Source: Pedobacter frigiditerrae
Lineage (GTDB): Bacteria > Bacteroidota > Bacteroidia > Sphingobacteriales > Sphingobacteriaceae
Assembly: GCF_032678705.1 (NCBI RefSeq)
Contig: NZ_JAVTSS010000001.1
Span: forward strand, 310,001 to 374,000
Reading direction: 5' to 3'
Length of the DNA: 64,000 nucleotides
Positions 30,680 to 39,517 of the stretch are shown here, piece by piece (the stretch's first letter is position 1; each line of letters opens with the position of its first letter). The position numbers were made by a program, and so were the translations under genes. Below the pieces are notes generated by a model. The model had not been told where the DNA came from and ran no database searches. It saw only the letters and a list, made by a program, of their open reading frames with translations.

Positions 30680-30694
30680 AGTGTATTATACACT
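30680..30694 (-). promoter_or_regulatory. AGTGTA-type operator, site 5 (susC, proximal)
   Basis: AGTGTA-TTA-TACACT is a perfect inverted repeat with a spacer two bases shorter than the others. It lies 43 bases before the susC ATG and immediately downstream of the predicted -7 box, a roadblock position. Confidence 0.55.
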
Positions 30695-30881
30695 ATTGTA
30701 AATTTATGATAGCATATTAAAAATCAAAATTTTATATCAATTTTTTTTTGAACACCATATTTTAGGTCAGAAAAACACTTGAAATCCGAAATATTAAGCG
30801 GATTTTTAAAATCCATATTTTAATTAATTAAGAATTAAATAATTGATAATTAAATAGTTATGAATAAATTTTCAATAAAAA

Positions 30882-30898
30882 GGTGTATTTTTTACACT
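30882..30898 (-). promoter_or_regulatory. AGTGTA-type operator, site 6 (susC, distal)
   Basis: GGTGTA-TTTTT-TACACT matches site 2 in its spacer. It lies about 200 bases upstream of site 5, a distance that would allow a DNA loop between the two. Confidence 0.55.
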
Positions 30899-30918
30899 AA
30901 GCTATTTTTATGGTGTTT

Positions 30919-30948
30919 TTCGGGAACGTTTTCGGGAACGTTCCCGAA
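30919..30948 (-). promoter_or_regulatory. LacI-family operator, palindrome plus half-site
   Basis: TTCGGGAACGTTCCCGAA (30931-30948) is a perfect 18-bp palindrome with the central CG typical of LacI-family operators. A second CGGGAACGTT copy (30921-30930) overlaps directly ahead. It lies between the lacI gene and susC, so the adjacent LacI protein is the likely binder. Confidence 0.75.
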
Positions 30949-31081
30949 AAAACGGAGGTAAATTGAAAAGTTGTTTAAACACTTGAGTCGAAATTCGGCG
31001 TATTTTGGAGAAATGTAGAAAATTTTTGAAAAAAATGAGCCTGTTTTTAGATCAAAAAAATGAGTTAAATAATTGGCGATT

Positions 31082-32095
31082 TTAGACCTTAGAAGTAGAC
31101 TCCCTTGGGTATAATTTTGAGTTCAAAATCACTTCACTTTTTAAGCTTACCTCATTTGGATTTTCGAGCATTTTGAAGAGCAATTCTGCAGCTGTTTTTC
31201 CCAGTTCTGCTGCAGGTTGAGTAATGGTACTTAAAGCAGGATTTAATAAAGGTGCAATTGCCAAACTAGAAAAACCAATTACTTTTAAATCATCTGGAAT
31301 AGAGAGTTTAATATCATAACAAGCATAATAAGTTGCAAAAGCCAATCGTTCTACTGAAGTGAAAACTCCATCAGGTTTTAAATTGGTAAATGCCTGTTTC
31401 AGTAACTCTATATTTTCTTTGTAATTGTTGGTACAATCTATAATTAATTCATCCTTAAAAGGAATTTTAAATTTCTTTAATGCATCTATATAACCTTGCA
31501 TACGGGTTTTACCAATAGAAAGGGTTTTATTAACTGCCAAGTAGGCAATTCGTTTACATCCTTGTTGTATGAGATGTTTGGTGGCCGAAAAGCTACTGTC
31601 ATAATCATTTGTAATTACTCTGGGCGTTACAATATCTTCATAAACCCTATCAAAAAATACCAAAGGTAATCTTCTTTTTGACAGCTCATTCAAATAATTA
31701 TGGTCGTTAGCCTCACCAGATACCGACATGATAATTCCATCGGCCCTGCCATTGTGTAAGTGTTTTATAAATGATACCTCTTTTTCAAACTGGTCATTGG
31801 TGGCGTAAACCAAAATATGATAACCTTTTGCGCTTGCCACTTTTTCTATTCCCTGAATGGCTAGTGAAAAATAATTGTTGCCTAACTCAGGTACAATAAC
31901 AGCGATAGTTTTACTTTTCTGCTCTCTTAAATTGCTGGCATAATGATTAGGCTGATAATTCATCTCCTTAGCCATTGCCAAAATTCTTTCCTTTGTTTCT
32001 TTACTAATATCGCTGTTATCTCTAAATGCTCTAGAAACTGTAGATGTAGATAGGTTTAAGGCTTGAGCTAATTTTTTGATGTTCACATTATCCAT
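31082..32095 (-). CDS. LacI-family transcriptional regulator
   Basis: The 337-residue product has the helix-turn-helix and hinge at its start (IKKLAQALNLSTSTVSRAFRDNSDI, residues about 6-28; NYQPNHYASNLR) and a periplasmic-binding-protein-type effector domain (about 62-330). It precedes the susCDE operon on the same strand, and a CGGGAACGTTCCCG palindrome lies in between, so it probably controls sugar uptake. It is divergent from the esterase gene across 126 bases. Effector unknown; a sugar or oligosaccharide is likely. Confidence 0.92.
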   Translation of the reverse strand: MDNVNIKKLAQALNLSTSTVSRAFRDNSDISKETKERILAMAKEMNYQPNHYASNLREQKSKTIAVIVPELGNNYFSLAIQGIEKVASAKGYHILVYATNDQFEKEVSFIKHLHNGRADGIIMSVSGEANDHNYLNELSKRRLPLVFFDRVYEDIVTPRVITNDYDSSFSATKHLIQQGCKRIAYLAVNKTLSIGKTRMQGYIDALKKFKIPFKDELIIDCTNNYKENIELLKQAFTNLKPDGVFTSVERLAFATYYACYDIKLSIPDDLKVIGFSSLAIAPLLNPALSTITQPAAELGKTAAELLFKMLENPNEVSLKSEVILNSKLYPRESTSKV

Positions 32096-32221
32096 TCTAG
32101 AGACGCAAGTTTTTGGCTTCTGATTTCGTTTGTAAATATAAATGATAAAAAAAGTAAATATTTCTATTTATTTGTTAAATGATTTGAAAATTACCTCAAA
32201 ATCTATAATTCTTAAAAATTA

Positions 32222-33358
32222 ATGAAACGTTTCAGCCTATTTTTAGTACTTCTGTTTGCGTTTGTGGCCTCGGTTGCTCAGGTCAAAATCAAATTTGAAT
32301 TGCAGAATATTCCAAAAAGTAAAGATTCCATTCCAGAGTATTTTTTGGCAGGTAGTTTTAATAATTGGAAGCCTAATGATGCAGACTTTAAATTTTTAAA
32401 GAAAGCTGAAGGAAATTACTTTCTTGAAAAACAATTCCCAGCAGGGCGATATGAATACAAGATTACGAGAGGCAATTGGACCAAGGTAGAATCTGCAGCA
32501 AAGGGAAATGCGGTTGGAAACAGGTCTCTGAAACTCCAAAATGATACAACTGTAAAAGTAACGGTACTAAACTGGTCTGATGAATTTAAAAAACAACTTC
32601 CTAATCATACTTCATCCGTTAATGTAAAATTATTGGATAGCGTTTTCCCAATGCCACAACTAGGCACCACCAGGAGAGTATGGGTTTATTTACCTCCATC
32701 TTATGCTCAATCGAAGAAAAAATATCCAGTAATATATATGCATGACGGTCAGAATTTGTTTGATGAATTTACTGGCGGATATGGAGAATGGCATATTGAT
32801 GAAATAATGGATAAAATAAGCGCAGACCGTGGAAAGGAATTTATTGTGGTTGGAATTGACCATGGAGGTCCAGAAAGATTAAAAGAATATAATCCTTATG
32901 ATAGTCAATATGGGAAAGGGAAGGGCAAAGCTTATGTTAATTTTTTAGTGAATAATTTGAAACCCTTTATAGATAAAAATTACAAAACATTAAAAGATGT
33001 AAATAATACATCAATCGCTGGGAGTTCAATGGGTGGATTGATTTCAATGTATGCCTTAGCTACTTATCCAAAAGTTTTTGGAAAAGCGGGTGTGTTTTCC
33101 CCAGCATTTTGGTTGGCAGAGCCGATTGAGGAAGATTTGAAAAATGCTTTGCCAAACTTAAAAGACAGTAAGATATATTTTGTAGCCGGAACTTTAGAAG
33201 GCAAGGCGATGATAAGGGATATGAATGCAGTTTATCAAATCTTAAATCCCAATGGGGAAAACAAAAACATTAAATTGATAGAAAAAGCAGACGGCGAACA
33301 TAAAGAATGGTTTTGGAATAGAGAGTTCACAGATTTTTATAAATTTATTGCTAATTAG
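32222..33358 (+). CDS. Exported esterase with AMPK-beta/CBM48-like N-terminal domain
   Basis: The 378-residue product has a signal peptide (1-19). An early-set glycogen-binding-like domain follows (about 22-118, FLAGSFNNWKPND and GRYEYKITRGNW), then a putative-esterase alpha/beta-hydrolase domain (about 140-376). The latter has YMHDGQNLFD (172-181), the nucleophile motif GSSMGG (Ser269) and a late His (GEHKEW). These enzymes cleave acyl or feruloyl-type esters or act on substituted glycans. With a glucan-binding-like module and the neighbouring LacI/SusCDE genes, an accessory role on decorated oligosaccharides is plausible but unproven. Confidence 0.85.
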   Translation: MKRFSLFLVLLFAFVASVAQVKIKFELQNIPKSKDSIPEYFLAGSFNNWKPNDADFKFLKKAEGNYFLEKQFPAGRYEYKITRGNWTKVESAAKGNAVGNRSLKLQNDTTVKVTVLNWSDEFKKQLPNHTSSVNVKLLDSVFPMPQLGTTRRVWVYLPPSYAQSKKKYPVIYMHDGQNLFDEFTGGYGEWHIDEIMDKISADRGKEFIVVGIDHGGPERLKEYNPYDSQYGKGKGKAYVNFLVNNLKPFIDKNYKTLKDVNNTSIAGSSMGGLISMYALATYPKVFGKAGVFSPAFWLAEPIEEDLKNALPNLKDSKIYFVAGTLEGKAMIRDMNAVYQILNPNGENKNIKLIEKADGEHKEWFWNREFTDFYKFIAN

Positions 33359-33422
33359 TATAGCGTAACGAGTCTTGCGTATAGCGATTGATTCAAGATA
33401 TATATTCCAACCTAAACATAAA

Positions 33423-33810
33423 ATGAAACAGCAAATTGCTATTCAATTATTTGAAGATAAAAAGGTAAGAACTCTTTGGAATGCTGAGGAGGAGAAATGG
33501 TTTATATCTATTGTAGATGTTATTGAAGTGTTGACAAATAGTGAAAGACCAAGAAAGTACTGGAGCGACCTTAAAGCTAAATTGCAAAAAGAAGGTAGCG
33601 AACTGTCCGAAAAAATCGGACAGTTAAAAATGGTTGCTAAGGATGGTAAAATGCGGACTACTGATGTTGCCTCAAGGTGGTAATGTGGCAAAAGTCGCGA
33701 TGAAAGAGTTAGAAGCAAAAACTGGTAAAAAAGTTGTAACAGCATTAAACGCAAAAGAAACTTTATCAGAAGGAAACACTTTGAAAAAGATAAACACAAA
33801 GAACTCATAA
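33423..33810 (+). pseudogene. Decayed Bro-N/DinD-like gene with internal deletion
   Basis: The first 86 codons (MKQQIAIQLFEDKKVRTLWN onward) are a Bro-N domain of the phage-antirepressor/DNA-damage-inducible D kind, ending in a stop at 33681-33683. The typical C-terminal tail (GGNVAKVAMKELEAKTGKK) continues in another frame to a stop at 33808-33810. The middle of the family's usual length (about 250-300 residues) is missing. I read this as an internal deletion plus frame change leaving both ends. There is no partner gene nearby. Confidence 0.7.
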
Positions 33811-33861
33811 AAATAGTTTAGCTATTTTTCCTTAGTATAGAATTGAGAAATACAACATATA

Positions 33862-34884
33862 ATGAAAATAGATTTTAGGAGCGATACAGTTACCAAGCCA
33901 ACAGCGGGAATGCTTGATGCAATGATGAGTGCAAAAGTTGGAGACGATGTTTTCGGAGAAGACCCAACGGTAAATGCTTTGGAAGAAAAGCTTGCCAAGA
34001 TGTTTGATATGGAGGCTGCTTTGTTTTGTCCCTCTGGTACAATGAGTAATCAAATAGCAATAAAGTGCTTTACGCAACCAATGGATGAAGTTATTTGCGA
34101 CCAAACTGCCCACGTTTACCGTTATGAAGGTGGTGGGATTGCCTATAATTCAATGGCATCTGTTCGTTTGTTAAATGGAGAGAGAGGGATTTTAACGCCA
34201 GAGATGATTGAACCAGAAATTAATGCTGATAATATCCACTATCCGAATTCTAGCTTGGTTGTTTTGGAGAACACGGTTAACAAAGGTGGTGGTAAATGCT
34301 ATCAACTTTCTCAAATAGAACCCATTGCCAAATTGTGTGCAACAAAAGGAATCAAACTTCACCTAGATGGTGCAAGAATTTTTAATGCATTGGTTGCCAC
34401 GGGCGATAAAGCTTTTGATTATGGAAAACAGTTTGACGGCATTTCAGTTTGCCTTTCTAAAGGATTAGGTGCGCCAGTTGGCTCGGTATTTTTAAGTGAT
34501 AAAGCAACTATAAAAAAAGCAACCAAGATTAGAAAAGTTTTAGGCGGCGGAATGAGACAAGCAGGTTTTTTGGCTGCTGCAGGAATTTATGCTTTAGACA
34601 ATCATGTTAATCGCTTAGCAGATGACCATAAAAATGCAAAAGCTTTAGCGAATGAATTAGAAAAAGCTGAATTTGTAAGTTATGTGATGCCTGTAGAAAC
34701 CAACATTGTTCTTTTTGATGTCAAACCTAGCTTAAATGTCGATCAAGTTGTTAAAGCATTTGAAGAAAAAGGAGTTTTATGTAATTCCACTTCTAATAAA
34801 ACCATAAGATTTGTAACGCATTTAGATGTTAGCGAAGAAATGATTGACCAAACTATTCAAGTAATTAAAAATCTTGCCTTCTAA
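33862..34884 (+). CDS. ltaE: Low-specificity L-threonine aldolase
   Basis: The 340-residue PLP enzyme has [12 protein letters not shown] (6-17), [15 protein letters not shown] (167-172) and the PLP-binding Lys200 in [12 protein letters not shown]. It splits L-threonine or allo-threonine into glycine and acetaldehyde in the cytosol. The biotin carboxylase gene begins right at its stop codon; this looks like chance proximity rather than a pathway link. Confidence 0.95.
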   Translation: MKIDFRSDTVTKPTAGMLDAMMSAKVGDDVFGEDPTVNALEEKLAKMFDMEAALFCPSGTMSNQIAIKCFTQPMDEVICDQTAHVYRYEGGGIAYNSMASVRLLNGERGILTPEMIEPEINADNIHYPNSSLVVLENTVNKGGGKCYQLSQIEPIAKLCATKGIKLHLDGARIFNALVATGDKAFDYGKQFDGISVCLSKGLGAPVGSVFLSDKATIKKATKIRKVLGGGMRQAGFLAAAGIYALDNHVNRLADDHKNAKALANELEKAEFVSYVMPVETNIVLFDVKPSLNVDQVVKAFEEKGVLCNSTSNKTIRFVTHLDVSEEMIDQTIQVIKNLAF

Positions 34885-34885
34885 T

Positions 34886-36406
34886 ATGTCTCACATCTCA
34901 AATCTCACATCTCAAATCTCAAAAATATTAATTGCCAATCGGGGAGAAATCGCCTTGCGTATCATGCGTTCTGCAAAAGAAATGGGCATTAAAACAGTAG
35001 CTGTTTTTTCAGAGGCTGATAGAAACTCGTTGCATGTGCGTTATGCGGATGAAGCAATTTGCATTGGTCCAGCGCCATCAAATCAATCTTATTTAGTTGG
35101 TTCAAAAATTATTAAAGCTTGTAAACTAACTGGAGCGGAAGCAATACACCCTGGCTATGGGTTTTTATCTGAAAATGCTGGTTTTGCAAGAGAGGTCGCA
35201 GCGGCAGGACTTATTTTAATTGGTCCAACGCCAGAAGCGATGGAAATAATGGGCAATAAATTATCTGCTAAAGCTGCGGCTCTAAAATATAATATCCCTA
35301 TGGTTCCTGGAACTGAAGAAGCCATTACCGATATCAATGAAGCAAAAGAAAGGGCAGTAGAAGTCGGTTTTCCAATTTTAATAAAAGCTGCAGCAGGTGG
35401 GGGTGGTAAGGGTATGCGAATTGTAGAAAAAGCAACCGATTTTGAAGAGCAAATGCATTTGGCAGTTAGCGAAGCCACTTCAGCATTTGGCGATGGTTCT
35501 GTTTTTATAGAAAGATATGTTACTTCACCAAGGCATATAGAAATACAAGTTTTAGGCGATACTCACGGTAACATTGTGCATTTGTTTGAACGTGAATGTT
35601 CTATTCAAAGAAGACACCAAAAAGTAGTAGAAGAAGCTCCATCATCCGTTTTAACTGAAGAAATTAGACAAGCAATGGGCAAATGCGCTGTTGATGTTGC
35701 TCGCTCAGTAAATTATGTTGGCGCTGGTACAGTGGAGTTTATTTTAGATGAAAACCTAGATTTTTTCTTCTTAGAAATGAACACTCGCTTACAAGTAGAA
35801 CATCCGGTTACAGAAATGATAACAGGACTAGATTTAGTAAAGGAACAAATCAAAATAGCAAGGGGCGAAGCCTTAAGTTTTAAACAAGAAGATTTGAAAA
35901 TCAGTGGTCACGCTATGGAATTGAGGGTTTATGCAGAAGACCCATTAAATAACTTCTTGCCAGATATAGGCACTTTACAAACTTATCGTACTCCAAAAGG
36001 TAACGGCGTAAGGGTTGATGATGGCTTTGAAGAAGGAATGGATATTCCAATTTATTACGACCCGATGATTGCAAAACTCATCACCTTTGGTGCAAATAGG
36101 GAAGAGGCAATCGAACGAATGATTAGGGCAATTGATGAATATGACATTACGGGCATACAAACCACATTAAGCTTTGGTAAATTTGTAATGCAACATGAAG
36201 CCTTTACTTCAGGCAAGTTTGATACTCATTTTGTAGGCAAATATTTTAATGCCGATAGTTTAAAAAATGACAATGAAGAGGAAGCAATGTTAGCTGCAAT
36301 AACGGCAGTTTTATTGTTGCAAAAAGAGAAAACAAAAATTACTAATGTTGTCCAAAATACAGAGGCGGTTAGTAATTGGAAAAAAAATAGAAAGAAATAT
36401 ATTTAG
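34886..36406 (+). CDS. accC: Biotin carboxylase (AccC-like) subunit
   Basis: The 506-residue product has a biotin-carboxylase N-terminal domain starting ILIANRGEIALRI (about 14-26), an ATP-grasp domain with AAAGGGGKGMRIV, FERECSIQRRHQKV and MNTRLQVEHPVTE, and a C-terminal domain (RVYAEDP). It carboxylates biotin of a carrier subunit using ATP and bicarbonate. No biotin carrier or carboxyltransferase gene is adjacent, so whether it serves acetyl-CoA, propionyl-CoA or another carboxylase is open. The first 12 residues are encoded by a TCTCACATCTCAAA tandem repeat and are not part of the usual family start. Confidence 0.9.
   Translation: MSHISNLTSQISKILIANRGEIALRIMRSAKEMGIKTVAVFSEADRNSLHVRYADEAICIGPAPSNQSYLVGSKIIKACKLTGAEAIHPGYGFLSENAGFAREVAAAGLILIGPTPEAMEIMGNKLSAKAAALKYNIPMVPGTEEAITDINEAKERAVEVGFPILIKAAAGGGGKGMRIVEKATDFEEQMHLAVSEATSAFGDGSVFIERYVTSPRHIEIQVLGDTHGNIVHLFERECSIQRRHQKVVEEAPSSVLTEEIRQAMGKCAVDVARSVNYVGAGTVEFILDENLDFFFLEMNTRLQVEHPVTEMITGLDLVKEQIKIARGEALSFKQEDLKISGHAMELRVYAEDPLNNFLPDIGTLQTYRTPKGNGVRVDDGFEEGMDIPIYYDPMIAKLITFGANREEAIERMIRAIDEYDITGIQTTLSFGKFVMQHEAFTSGKFDTHFVGKYFNADSLKNDNEEEAMLAAITAVLLLQKEKTKITNVVQNTEAVSNWKKNRKKYI
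34889..34925 (+). repeat. ATCTCA-type tandem repeat inside the accC start
   Basis: Two near-perfect copies of TCTCACATCTCAAA run through codons 2-13 of the biotin carboxylase gene. A relative with the same ATCTCA/TTCTCA words occurs between genes at about 47432-47460. It looks like a spreading intergenic microsatellite that now forms the N-terminus. Confidence 0.6.
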
Positions 36407-36435
36407 GACTTGCTAGGAATGCGTTAACGATTGAA

Positions 36436-36521
36436 GCGGTATCCTTTTTGGCGGTCATCCTGACGTGTGCCGATTTTATATCGGTAGCGTAGTCGAAGGA
36501 TAGCCAAAAAGATTTAGCGGA
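36436..36521. repeat. REP-like palindromic element
   Basis: ATCCTTTTTGGC (36441-36452) pairs with GCCAAAAAGAT (36503-36513), enclosing an inner hairpin CCGAT/ATCGG and the words GTCATCCTGA and GTAGTCGAAGGA. This is the common Bacteroidetes intergenic repeat class. It fills the gap between accC and ribE. Confidence 0.65.
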
Positions 36522-36585
36522 AAGCGTGTTAAAACGCCCAAATAATTAAACATAAACTAACCACAGTTTAAATAGAAATATAGTA

Positions 36586-37173
36586 ATGTTTACAGGAATA
36601 ATAGAAACGCTTGGCGAAGTAAAAAACATTGTAAAAGAAGGGACTAACATCCATTTTACGGTTAATTCTGCTATTTGTGCAGAATTAAAAATAGACCAAA
36701 GTGTTGCACATAATGGCGTTTGTTTAACCGTTGTTTCGTTAAGTGATAACGCTCATACCGTTACAGCAATTGAAGAAACGCTTAATAAAACTAGTCTTGG
36801 TAATTTAAAAGTAGGTAGCAAGGTAAATTTAGAGCGTTGTATGCAGATGAATGCTCGTTTAGATGGCCACATTGTACAAGGTCATGTTGACCAAACTGCC
36901 AAATGTATTTTGGTTAATGAGTTAGATGGAAGTTGGGAATATCGATTTAAATATGATGCCACTTTAGGAAATGTAACCGTAGAAAAGGGTTCGATTTGTG
37001 TTAACGGAATTAGCCTAACTGTAGTTAATTCTCAAAAAGATGAGTTCTCGGTTTTTATTATTCCTTACACGTTTGAACATACAAACTTGCACGAAGTTAA
37101 AGTTGGAGATGTTGTTAATTTGGAATTTGATATTATCGGTAAATATGTGGCTAGGTTAATGGGAAATAAATGA
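36586..37173 (+). CDS. ribE: Riboflavin synthase, alpha chain
   Basis: The 195-residue product has the diagnostic start MFTGIIE and two lumazine-binding barrel repeats (about 1-95 and 96-190). Each has the HNGVCLTV / VNGISLTV type motif and a GHVDQTA element between them. It dismutates two 6,7-dimethyl-8-ribityllumazine molecules to riboflavin. It stands alone, flanked by REP-like repeats on both sides, and no FMN riboswitch is visible upstream. Confidence 0.96.
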   Translation: MFTGIIETLGEVKNIVKEGTNIHFTVNSAICAELKIDQSVAHNGVCLTVVSLSDNAHTVTAIEETLNKTSLGNLKVGSKVNLERCMQMNARLDGHIVQGHVDQTAKCILVNELDGSWEYRFKYDATLGNVTVEKGSICVNGISLTVVNSQKDEFSVFIIPYTFEHTNLHEVKVGDVVNLEFDIIGKYVARLMGNK

Positions 37174-37263
37174 GTTGGGAGTTTAGAGAAAAGAGTTGAG
37201 AAGGTTTTTTGAAAAACAAAGACAGTGGTTCTTTTGAAAATTCAGTCCTGCTTTCACTACAAT

Positions 37264-37315
37264 CTTTTTTGCACTGTCACCCTGAGCGTAGTCGAAGGGC
37301 GGTGTGACAAAAAAG
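37264..37315. repeat. REP-like palindromic element
   Basis: TTTTTT then GTCACCCTGAGCGTAGTCGA followed by GGGCGGTGTGACAAAAAAG folds into a stem with A/T tails in both directions. It lies in the 271-bp gap before the DUF4268 gene, where I see nothing else. It may serve as terminator for ribE. Confidence 0.6.
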
Positions 37316-37444
37316 TATTTTCGTTCAATCAGGTTTAATTAACTCAGGTTCGGTTATAAAAACCACCATCATTCCAAAAACTTAAACTTTGGCAAAATTC
37401 TTTCAAGCTGTCTAGAATTTTGTCAAAGTTCTATAACAAAAACA

Positions 37445-37906
37445 ATGTACAGTAAAGAAGAAGCTTCTAAACTACGCCAGCAATTCTGGATTACTTTTGG
37501 GAAATACATGAAACCCATCCCATCTGCCGAAGGTTTAGAAATTAATTGGGTAAACTATAAAACGGGAGTGAAACACATCTTTTTTAGGATGAATGCCGAA
37601 CAAAAATCTGCAATTATTTCTATAGACATCACCCATCCCGATAAGGAAACTAGAACACTATACTTCGAACAATTTTTAGCTTTTAAAACCTTATTTAAAG
37701 ATGCTTTAGCCGAAGATTGGATTTGGCAAGACGAAATTGTAAACGATTTTGGAGCACCTTTAGCCAGAATCTCAACCACTTTAAACGGCGTAAGCATTTT
37801 CAACCAAAATGATTGGCAAGCCTTAATATCCTTCTTAAAACCAAGAATAATTGCCTTAGACCAATTCTGGACAGATGTTAAGCCAATTTTCGAATCTATT
37901 TCGTAA
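37445..37906 (+). CDS. DUF4268 protein
   Basis: The 153-residue soluble protein begins YSKEEASKLRQQFWITFGKY and contains a WIWQDE segment, matching DUF4268 proteins, a small alpha/beta domain found alone or in restriction/repair-like contexts. Its function is unknown. It has no partner gene. Its last 11 bases overlap the 3' end of the convergent TPR gene. Confidence 0.8.
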   Translation: MYSKEEASKLRQQFWITFGKYMKPIPSAEGLEINWVNYKTGVKHIFFRMNAEQKSAIISIDITHPDKETRTLYFEQFLAFKTLFKDALAEDWIWQDEIVNDFGAPLARISTTLNGVSIFNQNDWQALISFLKPRIIALDQFWTDVKPIFESIS

Positions 37907-39044
37907 CGGCTTTTAAATCAGCTAATCTACCCGTTACATAATCAATTTGCTCTTTTTCTGCTTTCGCATCAGGTTTACTTGCTAGATAAAGATTATAGTA
38001 AGTCGAAGCGTTTTTTAACTGCTTTAATTTTAAATCGTACAATAAACCCAGTCTGTAATAAGTGTTTCCATTTTCGCTAAAAGTTAAGCCCCTTTTATAA
38101 GATGCAGCAGCCGTGGTTAACTTGCCATTGCTTTCTTGTAATGCTGCCAACAAACTGTAGTATGTGCTCGTGTTTGGTGAAATTCCTTCTTCAATGGTTT
38201 TCTTCGCATAAGTTGTTGCCATTTCTAGGTTCTTTAATTCGCGATAACTCAAAGTCATCATGTAAAGTGTCATCTCTGTTTGTTTATCAACCTTTTCAAG
38301 CATTTGATAGTAATTTATGCACTTCTCATAGTTTTTTAAAAAATAATAAGCCTTGCCCACATCCTTAACTACATTCGCATCGGTACCATCTTTTAGCAAT
38401 TTCTCGCCAACATAAATTACTTCCTTGTATTTTTTTAATTCATTTGCAAAAGGTAGCTGCGCTTGTAATAAAAATAGATTACTCGTATCTGCAGCAATTG
38501 CAACTTTTAAAACCTGATAGCCTAATGCCCATTTTTGCAAATCTCTATAACCTTGAGCCAAGTCTGTAGCTACATCAGCGTCTGCTGAATTTAAAGTATT
38601 AGCCTTTTTTAAGTATGCAATTTTTAGCTGTAAACTATCCTTTATTAGTCCAGCTAGCTGCTTAAAAGCATTAAAATTCGTGCTGTCAATTTTAACAATA
38701 CTTTCTAAATAGCCTTTTGCTTTTAAATCATTACCTCTTCTGGTATTTATATTGGCTAAATTAAAAAGAACAGGTAGCGTATTTGGCTGAATTTCATTAA
38801 TCGTTAAATAGCTTTTTTCGGCCTCTGGTAACTTACCTGCCATCATGTTACAATAGGCCATTTGGCTTAATGCCTTTACATCTTTAGTGTCCGATGGGTA
38901 TATGCTTTGGAGATATAGAGCGGCATCTGCATATCGTTGAGTTTGATAAAATTCAAGTAATTTCTCTTTGTCTAAAATTACAGATTGTGCAAATGAAAAT
39001 TGGAAAGCAAATGCAAAAGCGAATGTATAAATGAACTTTTTCAT
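37896..39044 (-). CDS. Exported tetratricopeptide-repeat protein
   Basis: The 382-residue product has a signal peptide (about 1-19, ending SFAQ) followed by about nine TPR-like helical pairs (ALSQMAYCNMMAGKLPEAEKS; NLANINTRRGNDLKAKGYLES; TYYRLGLLYDLKLKQLKNAS). It probably works as a periplasmic scaffold. It is monocistronic and converges on the DUF4268 gene. No catalytic domain is present, and no partner can be named. Confidence 0.85.
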   Translation of the reverse strand: MKKFIYTFAFAFAFQFSFAQSVILDKEKLLEFYQTQRYADAALYLQSIYPSDTKDVKALSQMAYCNMMAGKLPEAEKSYLTINEIQPNTLPVLFNLANINTRRGNDLKAKGYLESIVKIDSTNFNAFKQLAGLIKDSLQLKIAYLKKANTLNSADADVATDLAQGYRDLQKWALGYQVLKVAIAADTSNLFLLQAQLPFANELKKYKEVIYVGEKLLKDGTDANVVKDVGKAYYFLKNYEKCINYYQMLEKVDKQTEMTLYMMTLSYRELKNLEMATTYAKKTIEEGISPNTSTYYSLLAALQESNGKLTTAAASYKRGLTFSENGNTYYRLGLLYDLKLKQLKNASTYYNLYLASKPDAKAEKEQIDYVTGRLADLKAVTK

Positions 39045-39177
39045 ATCGATGTATTTTTAAACTAATTTATTAGTTATTATTTGAATTTGCAATACCTCCG
39101 TAAGAAATTTCAAACTTTTTAATGAAAAATGCGTTCTACAAGAATAAAATGGAATATTAACGTTAATAATATAAATT

Positions 39178-39477
39178 ATGGATACGCTAAAGAAGTTTGA
39201 ATTAATGGAAAAGATAGTGAGAGAGTTAGAAGATTTACAACACTCACAGCAAGCCATCATCCAAAAAATTGGAAAAATTGAAGTCGATAATATTGAACTT
39301 GGAGATAAAAAGTTGGATACTGATTTGCCAGACATGCATCAGCGAGTTGCGGATAACTTAGACGCCATTGTTGGGATTTTGGAATATTTTGCTGACAAAA
39401 CATCTAATTTTGGAAACAAAAACAATGTTGATGCTTTAAAAGAGCAACAAGCTATTGATGGGGTTACTGGTCATTAG
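39178..39477 (+). CDS. Small acidic helical protein, unknown
   Basis: The 99-residue protein is rich in charged residues; its first 35 residues (ELMEKIVRELEDLQHSQQAIIQKI) are likely a coiled coil. I do not recognise a family. It has its own AT-rich upstream region of about 130 bases and a terminator immediately after. A 92-codon frame on the opposite strand overlaps it but is less protein-like. Confidence 0.6.
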   Translation: MDTLKKFELMEKIVRELEDLQHSQQAIIQKIGKIEVDNIELGDKKLDTDLPDMHQRVADNLDAIVGILEYFADKTSNFGNKNNVDALKEQQAIDGVTGH

Positions 39478-39486
39478 ATTTAAACG

Positions 39487-39517
39487 GGAGCTTAATTTAA
39501 TTAAGCTCCTGCTTTTT
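39487..39517. terminator. Bidirectional terminator between convergent genes
   Basis: GGAGCTT and AAGCTCC (39487-39493, 39503-39509) pair around an AT-rich nine-base loop, followed by TGCTTTTTT on the plus strand. It overlaps the last codons of the convergent histidine kinase. Confidence 0.7.

Larger units (their letters stand above)
30638..31081. other. 444-bp susC promoter region
   Basis: No gene is visible. It contains two AGTGTA-type sites (30680-30694, 30882-30898) and a LacI-type palindrome (30931-30948). A likely susC promoter sits just upstream of the first site: minus-strand TTTG, 18 bases, then TAAATTTA. Confidence 0.75.

Noticed and set aside
36407..36585. FMN riboswitch ahead of riboflavin synthase
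   Set aside because: No conserved riboswitch core is visible; the gap is filled by a REP-like element.
39057..39335. 92-codon frame antisense to the small acidic protein
   Set aside because: Ser-rich composition typical of a shadow frame; the plus-strand frame is more protein-like and is followed by a terminator.
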